A stretch of DNA of 64,000 nucleotides from Immersiella caudata (taxonomy: Eukaryota > Ascomycota > Sordariomycetes > Sordariales > Lasiosphaeriaceae), in assembly GCA_030512335.1 (NCBI GenBank), contig JAULSU010000007.1, positions 1,550,001 through 1,614,000 on the forward strand, written 5' to 3'. Numbering within the stretch: position 1 is the stretch's first letter; the number at the start of each line of letters is the position of its first letter. Below are positions 10,408 to 20,830 of the stretch, piece by piece. The position numbers and the translations under genes were made by a program. The notes below the pieces were generated by a model, which searched no databases, was not told where the DNA came from, and was given only the letters and a program-made list of their open reading frames with translations.

Positions 10408-13400
10408 GTTTCCTTCTCCTGCTGCTGCGATGCCGGATGAATGCCTTGTCTTCGCTGCGTCCTCGGAAAGAGCGGTGCGAGTTGGGCTCGCAGGATGTTT
10501 GTAATAATGGTCCCAGGTTAGATCGCCGGCGCGATGCTACAAAAAAAGATCAATCTAGATTCCACGATAGCGATTGTCCTCTTGGCCTCCGTCTGTGTCT
10601 ACTACGACGTGGGGGCGGCTCGGCGCATTAATCTGGAGGGGCGGCGTTGTTGCGGTGCTGGGAGCAGTGGCGATCGCCAGCACGGATCCTGCGCGGTCGG
10701 CCCGTTGTTCTCCTTTTTCCTGGAGGCGATAGATGCTGCGATGCGCGGATGGCGTTTTACTGCGGAAGCCTGACCATGGCGGGCGTCCTTTGGCGGTGTC
10801 TCGGGCGTCTGTCGCTTATCTGCGTGTGTGGCGGGTGTAGAGGGAATTTCGCTCACGTCGCACCGAGGTGAGGGCATGTGGTATTCGGAGATGGCCCCGG
10901 CCCAGATCGTCCGTCGTTGCGCGAGCGTCACGTTGTTGGGAAGGATTGCAAAGTCGGACTGGTGCAGGGAGAAAACCCAAAGATATTATCACCCTCCCGT
11001 CAGAAAGGAAGGGCTGCCAACCCGCTGCTTGCTTTTTCCGTGGCGGCACCGAGTCGCATTATTTACTCGCAGCACCAGGCCGGCAAGGGCGAGACGTCGA
11101 CCTCCTGTCTGTCCACGGAACGGACCCACGCTGCCTGGGTGCACATGCTGCACGTTTCGAACAAGCCGTTCGCTCGGGTCCAATCTTATCTCCCGGAATC
11201 TGCACACAGGATCCGAATTCAGAGCTTGGTCTGGAGCTTACCCTGGCCCTTCCCACATCATGCTTCCTGGCTCCCTTGCTCGCCTGATCCCTCGCCCACC
11301 TTTTCTCCCTGGCCGACAGCGTATCGGCCGACGGCGAGTTATCGATTGGAGCGTCCGTTTCTGGGAGTGGAAGGGGGGGTCGCCAAGCAGCCAATCCTTT
11401 CGGTTCTCCTTCGAGACGCATCACCGTGCTCGCATCTCACTGGTCCGCCTTCAAGCGTCGGCCAGGCCAACGCCCAGAAGCCAGCGCTCGCATAGCGTTG
11501 GGCCGTACGTCTGACTGCGACGTCGCTGAAGCTCGGTAGTGGCCGTTGCGACGCCGAGCAGCGAGCAAGCGCAAGCGCAAAAGAACGTAGCGGCGGGCGC
11601 AACGGTAAACGCGGTGCCAATATGGCGCGGCCACGGCAGCCCTACAACGGGCAAATGGCGACGAGCAGTGTAAAGTGGCCGTCGTACCGTGTGGTGGCCT
11701 GAACCCTGTCGCCGGGCCCGTAGCACCACGAGGGAAGGCGGGCAAAAGGTGCGGGCGAAGCGACTGGTAAGGGCTGGTGAGGATGTGGGGTTTCGATGCC
11801 GCTGATAAGAGGCCAAGCAAAGCGATGCCGGGATGCAGTCGTGTAATGGGTATTGGCACTGATAGCGTCCACCCCTCCGCAGCACGTCCGGCTGCTGACT
11901 TGCGGCAAACTACCTGTCCAGCTAATTAGCCTGCAGCGCTGCTGCGAGGCGTCAGCATTTTGCTCGTTGCGCGCGCAACTGCACGCGTTAATCATCGGCC
12001 AGTCTTGTGCCACCCCCCCCCCTTTGCGGAGATGCGGGACGCGACGTTGCGTCGAGCTGCGCTGCAGAAAAATCCCCAGCGCCGTTTCGACCGTGGTGTC
12101 CCCGGATGGCGCTGCGCTGCCGTCTCACCGGTGAAGAGAAGCGCCTCGCGGTTCCATCATCATCACCATTGCGATCGCGATGTTGGGAACGGGCGCAACG
12201 GTGGACCGGCGGATGGCTGCCGGCGCATGCGCACAGAGCCACGCTTACCACGCTTACCACGCTGCTGCTCTGTGCGTTTGCGCGCAACCACCGGACGCCC
12301 TGATGTGGTTGAAACACGCTATAAACACATGTTAGCAATTATCGCGTTTTCTTCACATGGTTTTCGATCTCGTGCACGTCGAAAACGACCGTTTTCCGCG
12401 GCCTCGTTGGAGACGGGCTTCTCCGCGCTGGTTCGGGAGAGGAAATAGTTAGCGACTGCCAACCCCGGTAATCCCCGGCGGGCCCCCCACCCAGGGTCTA
12501 ATGAGGCGCACCGTCCCCCACTGCTGCCACAGGAACTGCAGTGCAACCCGAGCAAGATGAATCGAACATTCGAACAATGCGACGCCGATGCCAAACGTGT
12601 CTGAGGCACGTTCTCGTCGAGAAGAACGCGATCTCGATGAGGATGTGTGATGGTCGAGGATATAGGGGTGGAAGTTCGGTTTGAAGACTGGAGATCGATG
12701 TTTACCCTCTGTGCGGGGCATCCCGCCGCGGAATCGACGTTGGCACGCAGATGCGCCCCTGCAGCAGATATTGATAGGAGCGCATAAGCCCACTCACCAC
12801 AACGAGGGAAGGTGCAGGCTTGTTTCTTCAAGACCTCCTCGCGGCACTTCCGCTGCTGCGTTGCAATCTTGGACGACCGATGCCCAGGTTCAGAGGCCAG
12901 GAACGCGCACGTTTCGCTCGATTTCATCAATCTGAACCACGCATCGTAAGCAGTTGTCTTCTCGCCAAATTGCTGACAACTCAGATCAGATGCGTGATGA
13001 TGCACCAAACCCGTCGCATCACACCCAACCATGGACCTTATACCGCAAACTATGCAATGCCTCGCCATGTCAACACAGGGCCTCCGGCACCAGCCAGGAG
13101 CCCCTCCACACGGACCCATCCATTCCACAGGGTTGGAACAAGCTCAGAGCCCCTCGTGCCCCTCCATTGCACAAACTGGAAGGGTTTGCACAAGCCTGTC
13201 TGTGCTCCTCGCCCCTTGCTTAGCTCCCTGTTTGCGCGCAGATCAACTTCTGCTCCTTGCAGCATGTTCGCGTCCTGTTCGTACAGCCGCGTGACCATCC
13301 CCGCAACCTCAATCCACGACAAACGCCAGCGACATTTCAGGCGATCGTACCGACGGCCACCCGCCGGTTCAGAGGAACCTTGTCGCATTCAGGGCAAAGA

Positions 13401-13905
13401 TCGGCGCCCTGTACAACGCTGCAACAATCGGCTTCCTGGAGTTCTTACCCTTACGCTGACGTGAGACGGTCCTGGGAATCACCGTTTGTGAAAGCGGGTA
13501 CGCGCCGCCCGCCGTCGTTCGGGAGCCGTTCCCGGCCCCAGCCCACAGCCCGCAGCCCCCCTGAGATGCGCATTAGATCGTCGCTCTCCCAAAAATCTCC
13601 CATCGCACGGTGCAACAGGCGCGATTTCAGACTCGGTCGACAAAAGCTCATACAAGAAGGATGTGACTCGGACGTGAAGCAAGACAACACATCAAGCCTC
13701 CAATCCCTCGTTTGCAGTCACATTCGCAAGCGCAGCAGTCGGCTTCTGCTCCTCTAGCCGCCAAGGCCATCACCCATCCTTCTGTCAATTCCTGTTTCAA
13801 GACCCATTGTTTGCTCGCTTCTAGGTGGACCGACACTCGGACTCAACTTGCGCCCTGAAGAGGCAATGCCAGAGAGTGCGAATCCGCAAGCAAACCACTC
13901 GGCAC
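10408..13905. other. 3.5-kb gene-free region
   Basis: This long stretch upstream of the DUF8004-like gene is GC-rich, so chance open frames reach 228 codons (10828-11514, plus) and 269 codons (12319-13128, minus). They overlap frames of similar length on the other strand and have atypical composition (Arg, Cys, Ser and Pro excess), so I do not call them genes. Simple sequence includes a C-run near 12008-12020, a doubled 'cacgcttac' unit near 12239-12258 and CAT/CAC repeats near 12155-12170. It could be a long promoter or 5' leader of the gene at its left. Confidence 0.55.
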
Positions 13906-13996
13906 GGTTGTATAGTGTAGCGGTTATCACATCGGATTCTGATTCAGCACCAGCTTGGTCTTTCCGGTAACCCCGGTTCGATTCCGGGTACGACCT
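13906..13996 (+). tRNA. tRNA-Gln (anticodon CUG) with intron
   Basis: Reads CAG codons. The acceptor stem GGTTGTA (13906-13912) pairs with TACGACC (13989-13995), leaving discriminator T. The D-arm follows as TAGTGTAGCGGTTATCAC. The anticodon stem TCGGA (13932-13936) pairs with TCCGG (13963-13967), closed by one T-G wobble. The loop TT-CTG-A..T places anticodon CTG at 13939-13941. A 19-nt intron (13943-13961) sits after position 37, the canonical site cut by the tRNA splicing endonuclease. The T-arm is CCCCGGTTCGATTCCGGG. Box A and box B matches are both present. Confidence 0.95.
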
Positions 13997-13997
13997 A

Positions 13998-14001
13998 TTT
14001 T
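13998..14001 (+). terminator. Pol III T-run terminator
   Basis: TTTT begins two bases after the discriminator of the tRNA-Gln gene, the usual RNA polymerase III stop. A longer T-tract at 14038-14047 could act as backup. Confidence 0.75.
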
Positions 14002-15190
14002 GGGCTCATGCGTGAAACCCCTTTTCGAATCGCGTTGCTCTTTTTTTCTTTCCGAATGCGATCCCTGGTGGAACGTGAGATCCACCGAGGCTCCAGTCTT
14101 CAGGGGTCAGCGATGGACGTATTGGGACGGGCCACCCGCTCCGGACAGTTTTTGCGAGTGACGATGTTTGCAAGGACAAACCCGGGGGTGGCGCTACACC
14201 GATCGGGAGTAGTGGCCGCTGGTGGGCGAGACACCCGGGAGTGGCGCCGAGGCATCTCGGCATCTCGGTCCGGGCCGGAGGCTTGCGAGGTGTGGGTCTG
14301 GTGATGGCCGAGCTTGGTAGGTGATGTAAGAAACAAGTTGACATGCTTCCGTAGGTCCTCGCAAGGAAACACCCATTGCATTCCCAGTACGCCTTGTTTT
14401 TAAGGTAGAGGGCATAGAAAGTCCCTCCGAATGCATTCTTGCATATCAGCAACGCCTGGATCATAGGGGGTCAAACTGATTTCTCCCATCGCATGGTTGG
14501 CTGAGTCAGTCATACATGCCTGGAGAAACCGGGCACGCACCCTTATTTGCCCTTTTGGTCTATTCTGCAACGCTGGTTGCATGCTTTGATCAGAATTTAC
14601 CTATCCTGCTGGGGAGCATCACGTTGTAAATGTCAATTTCCCATGCCTCCTCCACTGCCCTCCTCGCCCACTTCTTCAGTCTCGCCTGCCCATCTTCGCC
14701 CGACATCCTCGGTTGGACCCATCGTCCGGTCGGTCCTCTCATCCGAGTTAGCCATTCTGTGGTATGTCTTGTCTTACCCTCCTCTATTCATAAACGGGTG
14801 AGGTGGAAGAACTGGTAGGTATGGAGGATGTCGGAGGGACAGTGATTTTGAGGAAGGGATTGTCGGATTTAGGTCAGTGGGTAGGGCAAGGCAGGAAAGG
14901 AGATCCTAAAAATGGTAGAAGGGCCCTTGGCGTATGGGTGAGTTTTGAAGTTGAGAAGACAGGAGAGAGAAGGTGTGCCGGAGAAATGGCAGTGGTTAGA
15001 CCAAGCGAACCGTCTTGATCTCGGCGTTGGACAAGGCGGCCTGCAGTGGCCTTGATGGTAGTACAGATGGGTTCGGAACGAAAGCCTCTGTGATGAATCC
15101 CACGCGTCTGTATGTTTTGCCCAGCTCGTCGACGGGCTCCAATACCAGAGCCGCGCCTTCAAAGCCATTGTCGCCGGGGAAGAGAAGAGG
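14002..15190. other. intergenic, no gene seen
   Basis: Spacer between the tRNA gene and the HET relic. Open frames up to about 150 codons (14006-14464, minus) have no domain and conflict with frames on the other strand. Nothing further is supported. Confidence 0.55.
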
Positions 15191-15193
15191 GTT

Positions 15194-17183
15194 TTAAAGT
15201 GTGGCTAAGGAGGATACCTTCAGGGCACTCGTGTTGTCCCAGCCGACATACCTGATCTTGACATTCTTAGCACCCCCTTCCGAGATTAGGAAGAGCCACC
15301 AAAGCTTAAACAACCGTTTCGGTGATTCGAGTTCTCCGAACGTCTTGAGAAGCAGGGCCCCTGGAGGGAGGAGCTTCCTAGATACGTCGATGTAGCTTCC
15401 TTCCTTCACCGCGCTGAATAGATCATGTCCTGAGGCTCCAGGCAAGCTCCTACCAGCGACAAGCGATCGGCCACGTCATATCGGTTTGTGAAATTCCAAT
15501 AAAGAGAAACCCGGTTGCGTGCGGCCCACGACCAGGAGGAGCGATATAATCGATGGGTTCCTCGTGTGCATCTGTGTCCGCCGTTATCCATGTCAGGGTG
15601 CTCGGGAAGTGTGACATCCAAACGCCAGCCAAATACTGCTCGCCAGTCAACTCTTGGACTCTGGAGGCCACACCAGAAAGTGCGGCTAGTCTGTCAGTCC
15701 TCCTTGTCAAGGCCCTGTTCAAGTAGTCGTCTAGAATGACAAGCCATTGGGGACGCCAGTGGGGGAGTGTGTGAATGCGGCGAAATTTTTTTTTTTTAAT
15801 TTTAATTTTAATTTTATTATTTTTACAAATGAAGCCTTTGCCGACGGACGTTCTGCAAAACTCTGCATCCGATTCGTTGCTATCGGGAAATAGGCCGTGT
15901 CCGTACGAGCGAAAAGCCAGCATCCCATCAGGGTCTTGTAGACATCAAAGTGGAGAACACGCCCGGAAAGCAGCATCTCTTGCAGCATCCAGGCTCGCCT
16001 GAAAATGGGAGCCTTGTGATGCTTCTGAAAACGGAAATGTGGCTGATAACGATCGCTCTCTTCAAGTTCGTTTTGTCCGTATGCAAATAGAGATATTCGG
16101 TTTCCCCTTGGAAGCTGTGTCTCCACTCTTCCCTGTGGCTTGCGTTCATGTTTGCGTAGAAAACCAGACTCGCAGTCACTAGCCGCATCGGCGGCCAAGG
16201 AAACGAAGGATCCAACATAGATATGGGCCATCTGTGCGCATTGCGTTGCCCAGTCGCTTTCGGAGTCTTGAATAATATAGAGGGAGTCGATCCAAAGGTA
16301 TCTCAAGCCCAGAGCCTTTGTGGCCGTTACCGCGTCCTGGAGCGTTGTCGGTAGCTGATGGAACGAAATTCCGGACTAGAGTTCAGTGCAATTGGCTTCT
16401 GTCGACTTCAGCGGCTGTGACCGACCCTAACAGTAACTCAGAGTGGCATAGTGACCCCGGACGGCAGAATCGTCTGTGGTAACGAGTAGGCGAATGTTAA
16501 CGAAGCTAGGGTCGCCGACATCGAGAACGCGCAGAGGCAGGGATTGACTTGGTTTGGGGTAGTCGGTGTGCTGGGCGACAAAATCTTCCAGCCAGGACTT
16601 GGGCAGCTCGAAGCCTGGTGGACGGTTGATCCGCACCAAGCAAACCGCCCGTCCTGGCAAAAGCGTCCCCTGTTGCGCCACTGCGTCAGGACCTGAGCGT
16701 GGAATTCTGGCTCTGAGCAGAGCGTTACGTACCGGTAGGTGTGGATAACCCGACAGTGACCTGGGGAACAAAGGTGCTCGGATGAGGCATGGAGTGGCGC
16801 CAGACGAGTTTCAAACTGGTGATGCCCTGGCAGAACGGAGCATAGGCTTCGTTTCCCCATAAACAGGAAGTGGCTTCCAACCTCACGGCGAAAGGGTCCA
16901 CCCGCCGCCGCTCTGCCTCGGTCTGCTGGCGTTCAAGCTCAGCGGGGATCAAGGGCTCCCCGCCGTCGCCAAACATGGAATGTTCCGACTGCAGGATTGC
17001 GTCTCGGAACAGAGCGCAAACTTGACAGCCGCCCTCTGCCGATTTGTTCAATTCGGCGAAGTTGGCATGGTGTCGAGCTCTCAAGTCGCGAAGGGTGTCA
17101 AGTTGGGCAGAGTCATCTCGATGGCCGGTACGGAACCCAAATGCCTCAGGGAGAGCAGCACACTTGGAGCATGCGCCCCCCAT
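15194..17183 (-). pseudogene. decayed HET (heterokaryon incompatibility) gene
   Basis: Remnant of a HET-domain gene; intact members trigger cell death after fusion of unlike hyphae. The N-terminus from ATG 17183 has CxxC pairs (CSKCAAL, CQVCALF). The HET core follows: HYATLSYC, a gap, LRYLWIDSLYIIQDSESDW and RRAWMLQE. It is broken by TAG at 16429-16427, exactly where the family has the Trp of CWG, and by a second in-frame TAG at 16378-16376. An AT-rich microsatellite near 15783-15826 lies where the frame shifts. The frame shifts again near 15537, just before SWSWAARNRVSLYW, and near 15425, before FSAVKEGSYIDVS. The segment between the two stops cannot be an intron: removing it from GT to AG breaks the frame. 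An intron probably exists near 16735 (GTACGT donor). Both stops fit C-to-T changes in CpA, the RIP signature. Confidence 0.85.
15783..15826. repeat. AT-rich microsatellite inside the HET relic
   Basis: A run of 12 T is followed by repeated AATTTT units. The flanking DNA has normal composition. The HET reading frame changes across this tract, so it is a likely slippage or insertion site. Confidence 0.7.
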
Positions 17184-17912
17184 TTTGGGTGTGATTCGTT
17201 AGCGATGGGAGCTTGGGAGCTGACGAAGTTGAGCTGAGGGACTTGGGTATGGAACTGGTGGAAGGTGCCTTCCAATCGGCTGGCCATGGCTGCTTTTCAC
17301 GCATCAAGGTCGGCCCGCTGCCGACTTTTCGTGAAAATGCACGCCCAATCATTGCCGTCCTGAATTGGCCCTCACTCCAGACAACGATCCAGCCCATCAC
17401 GACAATCGCCAAGGCGCAACTCAATTCTATCGGGACGAGCCGATCTCCGGCGCGGCAATGCTTGCCTATTCCGGCGACAGCCATGGCAAACGGTAATTAC
17501 GGGCCCCGCACGCATGCGTGCCGTTTCGGCTCCGGCGTAAATATCGTCGGATGGCTGCCAGTTGGTGCTGACGCTCTGGTTACGTCAACTTCTGTGTGAA
17601 TTTTACGGCTAGCGCCAACAAGCGCGTATTGGGTTTGTCCCGTGGCTCGGACCCATCCGAGATGCATCGGTCATCAAGTGGATACTCACGGCTATGCACG
17701 TGAGCATGATGGAGAAGTTTTCACCTCAGGGGTGGCAATTCCTCGGGAATTCCAAAACCTTCGCCGTTTGGAGCTGGGATCAAAAGCCCGCTTCACTTGC
17801 CGAGAGTGCTCACAAAGTGAGCCCATCCAGACGCTGTCTCCACCCACGCCCATCGCCAACACCAGTCAAGACACCATCGACTGATTCCCATTGGCTTCTT
17901 GGATAGTGATAA
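17184..17912. other. promoter region between HET relic and MFS gene
   Basis: Divergent spacer between the HET relic (minus) and the MFS transporter (plus). Short open frames here have no recognisable content. The 5' leader of the transporter must lie at its right end. Confidence 0.5.
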
Positions 17913-19475
17913 ATGACGGCACACCAAACCAATGCAGAGGACACCTGCCTAAACAACCACAACCAACGGCCCCTCGAGGGCCATGTGCATCAGAAGCAAG
18001 CGCCGCAGGACCCAGACATTTTCGAGAAAGAAGGTTCCCTAACCTCCAAGGAAGCCATCCGAGTTTCGTCCGATCTGGACATCGGCCTCGAGTCAGTCGG
18101 ACAGTTGCCTGATTGTTCCAACGACAACGATACTGATGGCAACTATGGCCCCGCCGTCGACAGAGTGTTGTCAACCGCCACCACCCTCGACTTCCCCGAA
18201 GGCGGAACCGATGGCTGGCTCGTGGTCTTCGGAGCTTGGTGCGGCATGATTTCCGTCTTTGGGCTGATCAACTCTTCAGCTGTGTTTGAGTCCTATTTTT
18301 CGACCCATCAACTCGCCGAACACAGTCCGTCCGAGATTGGATGGATTTTCAGCCTCTACTTGTTCCTCGTCTTCTTCGTGGGTATCCAAGTCGGCCCCAT
18401 CTTCGATCATTATGGAGGCCGCATCCTCGTCGCCGCCGGCAGCGTCCTGATTTGCGCCAGTCTCCTCATCCTGAGCTGGTGTGAGAGTGAGTCCACCCTC
18501 TCGACTATCCCTCTCGGCTATCCCTCTCGATACAAACTAACCCCAACAGCCTATTATCAAATCATCCTCACCTACTCCGTTCTAGGCGGTCTCGGCGGCG
18601 CACTCCTGAACCCCCCGGCCTACGGCTCCATCGCCCACTTCTTCCACACTCGCAGGGGCCTCGCAACAGGCATCGCCACAACCTCCGGCGGCATCGGCGG
18701 CATCGTCTTCCCCCTTCTCCTCAAGAAGCTCCTCCCCACCCTTGGCTTCGCCTGGTCCTGCCGCATCCTCGCTCTGATCAACCTCGCCCTCGCCCTCCCC
18801 GCCAACCTCTTCATCAAGACCCGCCTTCCCCGCGCTCCCGGCGGTCTCTCCTCCGTCTGGCCCGACCTCACCATCTTTCGCGACCCTCGATTCGCCTTCT
18901 CCTCCCTCGGAATCATCTTCATGGAATGGGGCCTCTTCATCCCCATCACCTTCATCGTCTCCTACGCCGCTGCCCACGGCTCCGTCGCCACGGACGCCTA
19001 CAACCTCCTCGCCTACCTCAACGCCGCCTCCGTCGTAGGACGAGTGGTACCAGGCTTCCTAGCCGATAAGTTCGGCCGCTTCAACGTGATTTGCATCACC
19101 ATCTCGCTCTGCTGCATCACCATCCTCGCGCTGTGGCTCCCCGCGGCATCAAACCAGTCAACGCTGGTTGCGTTTGCGGTACTCTTCGGCTTTGCCAGCG
19201 GGAGCAACTTGAGTTTGATCCCCGTTTGCTTCGGACAGCTGTGCGACTCGAGACAATATGGAAGGTTCTTTTCTACGGCGATGATGGTTGCGAGCTTTGG
19301 AACGTTGAGCAGTGTGCCGATTGGTGGTGCGTTGCTAGGCGTTGGCGGGGAAGGGGCGGAGACAGGGTGGAGGGCGGTGATTTTATTTTCGGGTATTTCG
19401 TATGCGGTGGCGGTACTTTGCTATGCGACGGCGAGGGTGCTGGCGGTGGGATGGGGGATGAGGGTTAAGTTTTAG
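17913..19475 (+). CDS. MFS transporter, monocarboxylate-porter type
   Basis: Plasma-membrane uptake or efflux protein of the monocarboxylate-porter-like branch of the major facilitator superfamily. Its substrate cannot be read from sequence. Exons 17913-18486 and 18550-19475 give 499 aa. A cytosolic, acidic N-terminus of about 100 residues precedes 12 TM segments, starting with GWLVVFGAWCGMISVFGLIN. The loop after TM2 has GPIFDHYGGR (the family's D..G.R motif), and later GFLADKFGRFN. The 63-nt intron (GTGAGT donor at 18487, CAG acceptor at 18549) is a multiple of three and has no stop, so the unspliced message also encodes a full protein with 21 extra residues between TM segments. Splicing is preferred because the inserted stretch breaks a TM pair. 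The gene is intact although relics lie on both sides. Confidence 0.92.
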   Translation: MTAHQTNAEDTCLNNHNQRPLEGHVHQKQAPQDPDIFEKEGSLTSKEAIRVSSDLDIGLESVGQLPDCSNDNDTDGNYGPAVDRVLSTATTLDFPEGGTDGWLVVFGAWCGMISVFGLINSSAVFESYFSTHQLAEHSPSEIGWIFSLYLFLVFFVGIQVGPIFDHYGGRILVAAGSVLICASLLILSWCESESTLSTIPLGYPSRYKLTPTAYYQIILTYSVLGGLGGALLNPPAYGSIAHFFHTRRGLATGIATTSGGIGGIVFPLLLKKLLPTLGFAWSCRILALINLALALPANLFIKTRLPRAPGGLSSVWPDLTIFRDPRFAFSSLGIIFMEWGLFIPITFIVSYAAAHGSVATDAYNLLAYLNAASVVGRVVPGFLADKFGRFNVICITISLCCITILALWLPAASNQSTLVAFAVLFGFASGSNLSLIPVCFGQLCDSRQYGRFFSTAMMVASFGTLSSVPIGGALLGVGGEGAETGWRAVILFSGISYAVAVLCYATARVLAVGWGMRVKF

Positions 19476-20274
19476 ATGAGATTGGTGGTGGGGTTAGGAG
19501 TGAGAAAAAAGATCCTGAACGTGGCTCCATGGTCGCCACGGCTTTGAGTGCCACCAAAGTAAAAAACCTAACTTTTTTTTATAAAAAAAAATACCACTTT
19601 ATTAAATAAGTTTCTTATTAATATGAAAATGAGTAAATGGCTTAAGTAAATAATATTATCAGGTGTAAAAAAGAAAGACTGGTAGTATAAGAAGTCTAGG
19701 GTGGGGAAATTCCCTCTCAGAATATTATTCACGATTCTGCGTTTAGTCGTGCTTTTTCTTTGCCCAATGCGTGCCGCAATTTCGATGTGAATGCTACAGC
19801 TGCACCCACTTTACAGTTATTCGTCGCAGCCCACCAAAAAAAATCCTCACTAGTTCCACAGCTAGCTTCGGCACCCAAGCTACAACGACCATATCGGCAA
19901 CAACCATGTCGGCAACAACCATGCCTGCGACGCAGCTCGAAGTTGGCGGCGGCCGATTTTCTTGCCCGAATTAGCCTTGGTGTTTTGCAGGCTTCCGAGC
20001 CGATGCTCCCGTTTTAGCCAAAGAGAATTGCGACGGCAATCGGCAAGCATCCTCTCGCGATATTTTCGACACACATATCCGAGACTGGCTGATCCAAGAG
20101 TTCGCCAAAATTGACTGGTCTCATATATCAGTCGTGCGCCTTGGGTACCCGGGGCAGGCACCAAGCCAATGCCCGGCGACAATACTGGTAGTGGTCTGGC
20201 TGGGCGCGCTCAACTCAGACGGCGCGGCTCAGATGCTTCGTTTAACTGGGGAATGGATCTAAGCCGTGGCTGGG
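19476..20274. other. AT-rich spacer with simple repeats
   Basis: Downstream of the MFS gene the DNA turns AT-rich (about 19555-19725), with T and A runs around 19571-19600. Near 19888-19925 the unit 'cggcaacaaccat' is repeated. No gene is seen. The composition fits relic or RIP-affected DNA next to the trypsin-like relic. Confidence 0.5.
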
Positions 20275-20830
20275 TTGCTGCTTTGAGGAGGCATTCCGCA
20301 ACGTCCCTGCGCTTGGTGCCAGCCTTGGCCTGTAGGATTCCGCCTTAGTCGGCACACTGGGCGGATACCTTGCCATCAGCACGGCGAAAACCGTCGACTA
20401 CATGGCCTTGACTTGTCACCACGTATTGAGCTGTATGTACTCCCTCCCCGCCCGAGGTTACACTCACTAACCTGGGTAAAAAAGGTGGCCGAGACAGCAT
20501 ATTGCTGCTGAGCAATGCACGCATTGCCGTCAACTGTCCCCCTTCGTTGGATGTGCGAGTTTAGGAAGCCGCCATTCGGAATACGGCCGACCGTGACGAG
20601 AATTGCGCCACCCTCGCCTTGCTACGAATCAAGCAAGAAGCTAGCAAGATTAGCGACGGGGGAAAAATCCAGTTCTTCCTGGAGGAGTACTTCCTACGCC
20701 AAAATCGAGAAAGGAGCGAGAGTCCGGGCCGCTTCCAGAACTGCCTTGGCACCGTCTATTGTACATCCGGCACCGGCAGGTCAGGTGGCTGGATATTGGA
20801 TTGGGGTCTGGCGAAGCTGATGACGGGGCG
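20275..20830 (+). pseudogene. decayed trypsin-like peptidase-domain gene
   Basis: Relic of a fungal protein with a trypsin-like (PA-clan) domain. The first block reads GASLGL, then TAG (20333-20335), then DSALVGTLGGYLAIS and MALTCHHVL; the His of CHHV is at the catalytic-His place. A 52-nt intron (20433-20484, GTATGT donor, CTCACTAAC branch site) keeps the frame. The second block continues RIAVNCPPSLDVRV, then TAG (20562-20564), then EAAIRNTADRDENC and a helical stretch, and ends with LGTVYCTSGTGRSGGWILDW, where the family has its LDWALI Asp motif. After about 20830 the similarity is lost and the frame appears to shift. Both stops are TAG and are explained by CAG to TAG, which is a CpA to TpA change. 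The family assignment rests on remembered patterns and is moderate. Confidence 0.6.

Noticed and set aside
10828..11514. 228-codon open frame on the plus strand
   Set aside because: All three plus frames are open over much of the same stretch, so openness has no weight here; the translation looks random.
12008..12020. C-run as a regulatory element
   Set aside because: An isolated homopolymer in GC-rich DNA, with no gene start near it.
12319..13128. 269-codon open frame on the minus strand
   Set aside because: Rich in Cys, Ser and Arg without any domain; frames on the other strand are equally open in this GC-rich DNA and it spans a shift in local composition.
16379..16430. Intron that would remove both TAG stops in the HET relic
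   Set aside because: The GT...AG pair present (GTTAGG to CTCTAG) joins in the wrong phase, and the skipped codons match the family well (GRSQPLK), so they are coding.
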